Assembly: GCA_015490755.1 (NCBI GenBank)
Contig: WFXF01000076.1
Location: 1-64,000 of the forward strand
DNA length: 64,000 nucleotides
From: Gammaproteobacteria bacterium
GTDB taxonomy: Bacteria > Pseudomonadota > Gammaproteobacteria > JAADGQ01
Reading direction: 5' to 3'
In this document: positions 58,258 to 64,000 of the stretch, piece by piece
Layout of the letters: the number at the start of each line of letters is the position of its first letter
Position numbering within the stretch: the stretch's first letter is position 1
Notes under the pieces: generated by a model
What the model was told of the DNA's origin: nothing
The model's input: only the letters and a program-made list of their open reading frames with translations
The model's database searches: none
Translations under genes and position numbers: made by a program

Positions 58258-59652
58258 TCAACGCCCACCCTTACTCCAAAGTACTGCTGCAACCGTTTGC
58301 ACAATAATCATCAAATCAAATAATAAACCATAGTTTTTTACGTAATAAAGGTCATATTGTAACTTTTCTCTGGCATCTTTTTCTGAATCTCCATAAGGGT
58401 AACTAATTTGAGCCCATCCGGTAATACCTGGTTTCACACAGTGTCTCTCCCCATAATAAGGGATATTTTCAGAAAACTGATCTACAAATTTCGGCCTTTC
58501 AGGACGTGGCCCCACAAAGCTCATCTCACCTTTCAACACATTAAAAATTTGAGGTAACTCATCAATTCGTAACTTGCGAATGACTCTACCCACTCGAGTT
58601 ATACGATCATCATCTGCAGCAGCCCACCGTACTTCACCATCTTTTTCCGCACCCACTCGCATACTACGAAACTTCAATACGCTAATCAGTCGCCAATTAC
58701 AGCCCACACGCACCTGTTGGTAGATAACAGGCCCACGATCATCCAGCTTGATTGCACATGCTACCAGCAACATAACAGGCCATGTGATACCGAGCACCAA
58801 CAGACTTACAACAATATCAAAAATTCGTTTACTATAAGAGCGTATCTGGCCAAAGCGAAAGCCATCTGAAAAAACCAGCCAACCGGGTGTCAACATTTCC
58901 AGCATGACCTTGCCGGTCTGCCGTTCAAAAAAAGCAAGCTGATCGACAACCTCATAGCCACTCATTTTGCAGTCCAGCAACTCTTTTACAGGTAACATAT
59001 CTCGCCGCTCATCAACAGCGACGATAATTTCATCAACCTGGTATAACTGAGCCAATGACAATAGATTAGTCTTTTCCCGGATCAGCCTCTCCTCTGAGAC
59101 ATGAGGGCTTTCATCACCTACCGGCACATACCCCACAATATCCAGGCCAAGACGATCTGTTTTACGCCGAAGCTGTGTTTCTATTACCGTAGCATTTTTA
59201 CCTGCCCCCAAAACCAAAACAGCACTTGTTCCACCATTTTCACTCACAAAATCTATCGTCATAATCCTTATAAAAACAATACTGCTCAATGAAATAAGCA
59301 GGGCAAACATGAATACACCACGCCCAATCAAAAGACCTGGGAACAGATAATAGATAAACATCAGGAAGAGCGCACCTAACAAAAAGCTGACACAAACACG
59401 CCAAACCAGCTCTTTTTTATCTGCTCTCATATGCCGTTGATACAACCCCATACCAATAATGCAAATCATAACAACTACAGCAAACAGAATAGCCCTTATA
59501 AATAGCTCACCGTAACTTACCCAGGCCACTTCACTATTTTCTCCAAAACGCAAAAAGGCACCCAGATAAACAGAAAGAACAAGAACTCCCAGCTCTAATA
59601 CAAACAAAAAAACATATATTTTAGGAACGTAATGTCTATGAACTCGATACAT
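58258..59652 (-). CDS. epsB: Initiating undecaprenyl-phosphate sugar-phosphate transferase, XrtA type
   Basis: First enzyme of repeat-unit assembly, of 464 residues (TIGR03013-like). It transfers a sugar-1-phosphate to undecaprenyl phosphate. Four N-terminal membrane helices are followed by a CoA-binding-like Rossmann region (SAVLVLGAGKNATVIETQLRR), another membrane-dipping helix (IFDIVVSLLVLGITWPVMLLVA) and the catalytic PglC/WcaJ-type domain: GPVIYQQVRVG, VLKFRSMRVGAE, RKLRIDELPQIFNVLKGEMSFVGPRPERP. The symbol follows common usage for this locus and is not certain. It is the first gene of the core operon; the promoter should lie in 59653-60074. Confidence 0.93.
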   Translation of the reverse strand: MYRVHRHYVPKIYVFLFVLELGVLVLSVYLGAFLRFGENSEVAWVSYGELFIRAILFAVVVMICIIGMGLYQRHMRADKKELVWRVCVSFLLGALFLMFIYYLFPGLLIGRGVFMFALLISLSSIVFIRIMTIDFVSENGGTSAVLVLGAGKNATVIETQLRRKTDRLGLDIVGYVPVGDESPHVSEERLIREKTNLLSLAQLYQVDEIIVAVDERRDMLPVKELLDCKMSGYEVVDQLAFFERQTGKVMLEMLTPGWLVFSDGFRFGQIRSYSKRIFDIVVSLLVLGITWPVMLLVACAIKLDDRGPVIYQQVRVGCNWRLISVLKFRSMRVGAEKDGEVRWAAADDDRITRVGRVIRKLRIDELPQIFNVLKGEMSFVGPRPERPKFVDQFSENIPYYGERHCVKPGITGWAQISYPYGDSEKDAREKLQYDLYYVKNYGLLFDLMIIVQTVAAVLWSKGGR

Positions 59653-60074
59653 ATATAAAATATTAACTTGGTTATAGTTGTGGCAACTTAGCCAGATAAA
59701 GCTCTATTACAAGACAAAGCTCGCGTTTCCTTTCAACAACCTGTCAAGGCTTTTATAGAAACAGCAGCAAGACATGATATTTTCACTAATTAGAAGATAG
59801 ATAGAAGCTGTTGATTTAGCAGCATTTCCTATATTATATATATTTTTAAAGCATCCGTCTCACTTTCAGTACGATAAATATTGTATCTTAATGATACCCC
59901 ACAGGCACGGACGTAATACACCATTTTGATATTATTAAACTTTTCTGACACCTTACCGATTAATAATGGGGCTCTTGCCTAACCGCAAGTTAAGATGTGT
60001 CAATTGTTTCGTGATCGCTCCCAAGCTGATCCCAATAAAAATAATAAAAATAAGAGTTAAAAGTAGGAAAACTT
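59653..60074. other. Divergent intergenic region between core operon and ugd remnant
   Basis: A 422-base AT-rich gap with divergent genes on both sides, so promoters in both directions are expected. A TTGACA hexamer on the minus strand (59745-59740) has no matching -10 box at normal spacing. A small inverted repeat CTTGC-CTAACC-GCAAG lies near 59974-59989 and an imperfect palindrome TGGCAACTTAGCCA near 59681-59694. No JUMPstart/ops element, sigma-54 site or reading frame worth calling was found. Confidence 0.4.
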
Positions 60075-60275
60075 ATGAAAGTGACTGTTTTCGGCTCAGG
60101 ATATGTTGGCCTTGTGACAGGAACCTGCCTTGCTGAGGTTGGCAACCATGTTATCTGCATCAATATTGACTCCAATAAGGAGGCACTTATCTTTGATGGC
60201 CGCAACCTGTTTGACTCTGAACTTATGAGAGAAGCCGGTTTCACCTACCATGCTATTGGCAGAAGCCAGCCATAA
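60075..60275 (+). pseudogene. ugd: UDP-glucose 6-dehydrogenase with large in-frame internal deletion
   Basis: A 66-codon frame with a good AGGA 7 bases before its ATG. Residues 1-36 ([20 protein letters not shown] and [13 protein letters not shown]) are the normal start of Ugd with its NAD-binding glycine motif. Residues from about 40 ([20 protein letters not shown] ... IGR) are the normal C-terminal end. Roughly 380 middle residues, with the catalytic Cys and the substrate domain, are missing, and the frame is kept. It cannot be an active dehydrogenase. It precedes a tviB-type gene and a UDP-glucuronate epimerase gene. Confidence 0.85.
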
Positions 60276-60316
60276 AAGCGCACTACATTAAAATAAATAA
60301 CTTTAAAGGTAACAAG

Positions 60317-61594
60317 ATGTTTGATTTAAAATCCACAAAAATTGGCATGATTGGACTGGGCTATGTCGGCCTGCCATTAGCTGTCGAATTCGGTAAAAAA
60401 TTCACGACAATTGGCATGGATGTAAACGCTGCACGTATTGCTGAACTGAAGCAAGGCAAAGACAGCTCCCTGGAAGTTGAGCCCGAAATACTCAAAGAAG
60501 CCACTCAACTCCGTTATACCACTAATTATGAAGATTTGGCCGAGTGTAATATTTTCGTTATTACCGTCCCGACACCCATCGATAAAAATAAACGTCCCGA
60601 CTTAACCCCACTGGAGCGAGCCAGTGAAACTGTTGGTAAAATACTCAAACCCAATGATATTGTTATTTATGAATCAACTGTTTATCCCGGCGCAACCGAA
60701 GAGGTTTGCATTCCAATTTTAGAGACACAATCAGGGTTAACGTACAATAAGGATTTCTATGCAGGTTACAGCCCTGAACGCATCAATCCTGGTGACAAAG
60801 AGCATCGTGTCAGTAACATTCTAAAAGTCACTTCAGGGTCAACACCAGATGTGGCTGATTTTGTTGATCTGCTTTATCAACAAGTAATTACAGCCGGCAC
60901 TTATAAAGCAAGCACAATTCGTGTTGCTGAAGCAGCAAAAGTGATTGAAAATACCCAGCGTGATGTCAATATTGCCCTAATTAATGAGCTGGCTCTGATT
61001 TTTAACAAACTCGATATTGATACTGAGGAGGTGCTACTGGCTGCAGGTACAAAATGGAACTTTCTACCGTTCCGACCAGGCTTGGTTGGTGGGCATTGTA
61101 TTGGTGTAGACCCTTATTACCTAACCCATAAAGCACAGGAAATCGGCTACCACCCCGAAATGATTTTAGCCGGACGACGTGTTAATGATGGAATGGGTGC
61201 TTATGTTGCTCAGCAAGTTGTTAAGTTAATGACAAAAAAACAAATTCATGTCTCAGGTTCAAAGATTCTTCTTCTCGGCCTGGCCTTCAAAGAGAACTGC
61301 CCAGATCTTCGCAACACTCGTGTTGTTGATATTATTGAAGAGTTTGATGACTACCATGCTCAAATTGATGTTTATGATCCGTGGGTTGATAGCACCGAAG
61401 CACAAAAAGAGTACGATATTACTACTGTTGGCTCCCTTGAAAATGGAAAGTATGATGCAATTATCATTGCCGTCTCCCATAACGAATTTATTGAAATGGG
61501 GCTAAATAAAATTCGTGCGTTGGGGAAAGAAAAATCAGTTTTATACGATATTAAACACCTTTTCTCAGCAGAACAAACGGACGGACGCCTGTAG
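60317..61594 (+). CDS. tviB: Nucleotide-sugar dehydrogenase, TviB/WbpO type
   Basis: NAD-dependent four-electron dehydrogenase of 425 residues that makes a UDP-N-acetyl-hexosaminuronic acid (from UDP-GlcNAc in TviB, UDP-GalNAc in WbpO). The NAD motif is [17 protein letters not shown], the Glu/Lys block is [10 protein letters not shown], and the catalytic Cys is in [18 protein letters not shown]. The C-terminal domain has [18 protein letters not shown]. Donor choice between GlcNAc and GalNAc cannot be read with certainty. It may supply acidic sugars with WecB and the epimerase. Confidence 0.9.
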   Translation: MFDLKSTKIGMIGLGYVGLPLAVEFGKKFTTIGMDVNAARIAELKQGKDSSLEVEPEILKEATQLRYTTNYEDLAECNIFVITVPTPIDKNKRPDLTPLERASETVGKILKPNDIVIYESTVYPGATEEVCIPILETQSGLTYNKDFYAGYSPERINPGDKEHRVSNILKVTSGSTPDVADFVDLLYQQVITAGTYKASTIRVAEAAKVIENTQRDVNIALINELALIFNKLDIDTEEVLLAAGTKWNFLPFRPGLVGGHCIGVDPYYLTHKAQEIGYHPEMILAGRRVNDGMGAYVAQQVVKLMTKKQIHVSGSKILLLGLAFKENCPDLRNTRVVDIIEEFDDYHAQIDVYDPWVDSTEAQKEYDITTVGSLENGKYDAIIIAVSHNEFIEMGLNKIRALGKEKSVLYDIKHLFSAEQTDGRL

Positions 61595-61747
61595 AGCTCA
61601 TCTACTTTGGAACGAGCACTTCATCACTTCTGCAATCGTGACGTGGAAATTATCTTGTGGACGTTCCCTTGAAATAGAAGAATCAAATATCCTGCCATTA
61701 ATATGGATATTTATTGATGTATCAGTTCTCATAAGGAGATCAGCATA

Positions 61748-62755
61748 ATGAAAATTTTAATAACCGGAACTGCCGGCTTCATTGGAAACGCACTCGCACA
61801 AAAACTGCTGGATAGAGGTGATGAAGTCATAGGTATTGATAACATTAATGACTATTACGATGTCAATTTAAAACTGGCACGTCTAGACAAAATAAAAGAC
61901 CATAACAACTTCACAGAAGTTAAAATTGATATTGAAAACCGTGATGCTATTGCAGAAACCTTTAAAAAACATCAACCACAACGCGTTGTTAACCTGGCCG
62001 CTCAAGCGGGTGTCCGTTACTCTTTGGTAAACCCTCACGCATATATTGATAGCAATATTGTCGGTTTCACTAATATATTGGAAGGCTGCAGACACAACAA
62101 TGTAGAACACCTGGTTTATGCATCCAGCAGCTCCGTTTACGGTGCCAACACCAAAATGCCCTTCTCGGTGCATGACAACGTTGATCACCCTGTTAGCCTC
62201 TATGCAGCCAGCAAAAAAGCCAACGAATTAATGGCACATACTTATAGCCATCTCTACCAACTACCTACTACCGGGCTGCGATTTTTTACCGTTTATGGCC
62301 CATGGGGTCGCCCTGATATGGCGCTGTTTATGTTTACCAAAAATATTCTTGAAGGCAAACCCATTGATGTGTTTAATTATGGAAAGTGTAAACGTGATTT
62401 CACCTTTATTGATGACATTATCGAAGGTGTAACACGCACAATGGACAACGTATCAAAAGCTAATCCTGACTGGTCAGGAGACAACCCTGATTGTGGAACC
62501 AGTTACGCACCTTTCAAAATATACAATATTGGCAATAATCAGCCTGTTGAATTGCAGCATTTCATTGATGTCATTGAAAAAAATCTGGGAACCAAAGCAC
62601 AAAGAAACTTGATGTCGCTACAACCCGGTGATGTCCCGGAAACCTATGCGAATGTTGATGATTTAATTAATGATGTTGGTTTTAAACCCGCAACTTCCAT
62701 TGAAGACGGCATCGCACGTTTTATAGAGTGGTACAGAGATTTTTATAAAGTATAG
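61748..62755 (+). CDS. UDP-glucuronate 4-epimerase-like SDR protein
   Basis: Extended short-chain dehydrogenase of 335 residues. The NAD motif is [15 protein letters not shown], the active-site SSSSVYG and YAASKKANE (YxxxK) are complete, and [41 protein letters not shown] is typical of CapI/LspL-type UDP-GlcA 4-epimerases, which make UDP-GalA. A strong AAGGAG lies before the ATG. The 153 bases between it and tviB hold no gene. Its usual substrate comes from Ugd, whose local gene is a remnant. Confidence 0.9.
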   Translation: MKILITGTAGFIGNALAQKLLDRGDEVIGIDNINDYYDVNLKLARLDKIKDHNNFTEVKIDIENRDAIAETFKKHQPQRVVNLAAQAGVRYSLVNPHAYIDSNIVGFTNILEGCRHNNVEHLVYASSSSVYGANTKMPFSVHDNVDHPVSLYAASKKANELMAHTYSHLYQLPTTGLRFFTVYGPWGRPDMALFMFTKNILEGKPIDVFNYGKCKRDFTFIDDIIEGVTRTMDNVSKANPDWSGDNPDCGTSYAPFKIYNIGNNQPVELQHFIDVIEKNLGTKAQRNLMSLQPGDVPETYANVDDLINDVGFKPATSIEDGIARFIEWYRDFYKV

Positions 62756-62761
62756 AATAGT

Positions 62762-62793
62762 AAAAAGGGTGATATTTTCATACCACCCTTTTT
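62762..62793. terminator. Bidirectional rho-independent terminator
   Basis: AAAAAGGGTG at 62762-62771 pairs with CACCCTTTTT at 62784-62793, a 10-base stem with a 12-base loop. A run of T follows on one strand and of A on the other. It lies between the convergent ends of the epimerase (62755) and fba (62818), so it can serve both. Confidence 0.88.
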
Positions 62794-62817
62794 CTAAACA
62801 TAAGCTAATTTTGATTA

Positions 62818-63882
62818 TTAGCTAACTTTTGGATCTAACGAACCACTCTCATAGTTTCCAATCATTGTCTCCAGTGAAACCGGTTTTATTTTGGAAGCCA
62901 TACCCTCGCAACCAAACATCTGATAACGAGCTTTACAAATTTCCTTCATTGCATTCGTTGCTTCCTTGTAAAACTTGCGAGGATCGAAATTAGAAGTGTT
63001 CTCAGCCAAGTGACGGCGAATCGCACCAGTCGATGCCATTCGCAAGTCAGTATCAATATTAACCTTACGCACACCGCTTTTAATACCTTCAGCGATCTCT
63101 TCAACAGGCACGCCATAAGTTTGCGCCATATCTCCGCCAAAATCATTGATCACTTTCAACCACTCTTGTGGCACCGAAGAAGATCCATGCATAACCAAGT
63201 GAGTATTAGGGATTCGAGCATTAATCTCCTTGATGCGTGAAATGGCCAGAACATCACCAGTAGGTGGACGTGTAAATTTATACGCTCCATGACTTGTACC
63301 AATCGCAATCGCCAGTGCATCCACTTTGGTTTTCTTGACAAAGTCAGCCGCCTCTTCAGGGTCAGTCAGCATTTGCTCCATAGACAACTTGCCTTCAGCG
63401 CCAACACCATCTTCTTCACCTGCTTCGCCGGTTTCCAAAGAGCCTAAAACACCCAACTCACCTTCAACAGAGACACCACAAGCATGCGCAACATCAACCA
63501 CTTTACGAGTCACTTCAACATTATACTCGTAAGTTGAAGGGGTTTTAGCATCGCTCATCAAAGAACCGTCCATCATAACAGAGCTAAAACCACTCTGAAT
63601 TGAACGTGCACATACACTCGGTGATGAACCATGATCCTGATGCATCACCACAGGAATATGTGGGTACTGCTCAAGTGCAGCCAAAATCAGGTGACGCAAA
63701 AAAGGCTCCCCCGCATAACTGCGTGCGCCTGCGGATCCTTGCATAATAACAGGGCTATTCACCGCATCCGCTGCCTGCATAATCGCATGAACCTGCTCCA
63801 TATTATTTACATTAAATGCAGGTACACCGTAGCTATTCTCAGCTGCATGATCAAGCAATTGCCTTAGAGAAATCAAAGCCAT
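62818..63882 (-). CDS. fba: Fructose-bisphosphate aldolase, class II, Calvin-cycle subtype
   Basis: Zinc-dependent aldolase of 354 residues for glycolysis, gluconeogenesis and, in autotrophs, the Calvin cycle, where it can also act on sedoheptulose bisphosphate. It starts [27 protein letters not shown]. Zn ligands are in [25 protein letters not shown] and [10 protein letters not shown], and the late [11 protein letters not shown] is conserved. The pattern fits the CbbA/TIGR01521 subtype. AAGGAG lies 7 bases before the ATG. It follows the pyruvate kinase end on the same strand with a 50-base gap, a pyk-fba order common in gammaproteobacteria. Confidence 0.95.
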   Translation of the reverse strand: MALISLRQLLDHAAENSYGVPAFNVNNMEQVHAIMQAADAVNSPVIMQGSAGARSYAGEPFLRHLILAALEQYPHIPVVMHQDHGSSPSVCARSIQSGFSSVMMDGSLMSDAKTPSTYEYNVEVTRKVVDVAHACGVSVEGELGVLGSLETGEAGEEDGVGAEGKLSMEQMLTDPEEAADFVKKTKVDALAIAIGTSHGAYKFTRPPTGDVLAISRIKEINARIPNTHLVMHGSSSVPQEWLKVINDFGGDMAQTYGVPVEEIAEGIKSGVRKVNIDTDLRMASTGAIRRHLAENTSNFDPRKFYKEATNAMKEICKARYQMFGCEGMASKIKPVSLETMIGNYESGSLDPKVS

Positions 63883-63932
63883 TTTTTATCTCCTTAATTT
63901 ATATTTGGAATTAATATCTTAAAATAGTTATT

Positions 63933-64000
63933 TTACGTGAGTTGGGGCTCAGCCATATCGCCCACACAAACAATCTTCATTGCATTTGTTCCTGCAACAA
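63933..64000 (-). CDS. pyk: Pyruvate kinase, C-terminal end only (cut by window edge)
   Basis: The last 21 sense codons of a gene that begins beyond the window. They read VAGTNAMKIVCVGDMAEPQL then Thr and stop. The block GTNAMKIVCVGD matches the closing G(G/T)TN(S/A)MKI..VG stretch of pyruvate kinases. The fba position downstream supports this. Confidence 0.75.
   Translation of the reverse strand, partial: VAGTNAMKIVCVGDMAEPQLT

Noticed and set aside
59681-59694. TGGCAACTTAGCCA before the core operon as a sigma-54 -24/-12 site
   Set aside because: The GG to GC spacing is too short by three bases; at most a weak palindrome.
59653-60074. JUMPstart/ops element for RfaH-type control of the exopolysaccharide operons
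   Set aside because: No GGCGGTAGCGT-like core was found on either strand.
59990-60244. Minus-strand frame of 84 codons opposite the ugd remnant
   Set aside because: It lies antisense to recognisable Ugd sequence, has no ribosome site and no family-like pattern; it is a shadow.
61515-61748. Plus-strand 77-codon frame bridging tviB and the epimerase gene
   Set aside because: Its first part is an out-of-frame reading of the tviB end and the rest shows no protein-like pattern.

Overview
The window looks like the chromosome of an AT-rich gammaproteobacterium. The evidence is the housekeeping set (sucCD with nadE, ssb, a YajR-type transporter, gpmI, uvrA), the Calvin-type class II fructose-bisphosphate aldolase next to a pyruvate kinase end, and a complete gammaproteobacterial-style exosortase A (XrtA/EpsH) exopolysaccharide locus. 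The aldolase subtype is common in autotrophic, for example sulfur-oxidising, gammaproteobacteria; that lifestyle is an inference.

Layout. 1-10.5 kb: a short inverted-repeat element (MITE-like copy 1), then nadE, sucD, sucC, ssb and yajR on the minus strand, and gpmI and uvrA on the plus strand. 10.45-20.4 kb (minus): an XrtA-associated tail with FemAB-like protein, O-glycosylation ligase, glycosyltransferases (one split by a frameshift), amidotransferase and an stp2-type sugar transferase. 20.65-39.5 kb: a variable, visibly AT-richer block. It carries an Ig/Fn3 lipoprotein, many glycosyltransferases, a DegT aminotransferase, GNAT-like and acyltransferase-3 proteins, an ATP-grasp ligase, a secreted lyase-like protein, a PglK-like ABC flippase, a second O-antigen-ligase-like protein, a deacetylase and a pyruvyltransferase-like protein. 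39.56-40.8 kb: a scar islet with MITE copy 2, a decayed duplicate of a phosphatase tail, a 32-codon remnant of an AbiEii toxin and an intact AbiEi-like antitoxin. 40.8-59.65 kb (minus): the XrtA core, transcribed epsB-like transferase, prsK, prsR, xrtA-epsI, prsT, export lipoprotein, chain-length protein, tyrosine kinase, outer-membrane protein, ATPase, wecB, DUF3473 deacetylase and a deacetylase-phosphatase fusion. 60.07-62.76 kb (plus): a 66-codon deletion remnant of UDP-glucose dehydrogenase, a tviB-type dehydrogenase and a UDP-glucuronate 4-epimerase, closed by a strong terminator. 62.8-64 kb (minus): fba and the 3' end of pyk.

How it works together (inference from families). The initiating transferase loads a sugar phosphate on undecaprenyl phosphate and the glycosyltransferases extend it. 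WecB, TviB and the epimerase supply N-acetylmannosamine and uronic acid donors. The ABC protein may flip the unit. Ligase/polymerase proteins, the chain-length protein and its kinase, and the export lipoprotein polymerise and export it. Deacetylases, acyltransferases and the pyruvyltransferase decorate it. PrsK/PrsR and sigma-54 would control the exosortase target genes. No PEP-CTERM substrate was seen in the window.

The most unusual items are the toxin-less AbiEi islet with a microhomology junction inside a duplicated gene tail, the paired palindromic elements with CTAG flanks, the in-frame internal deletion of ugd, the deacetylase-phosphatase fusion, and two unrelated proteins with matching charged coiled-coil tails.
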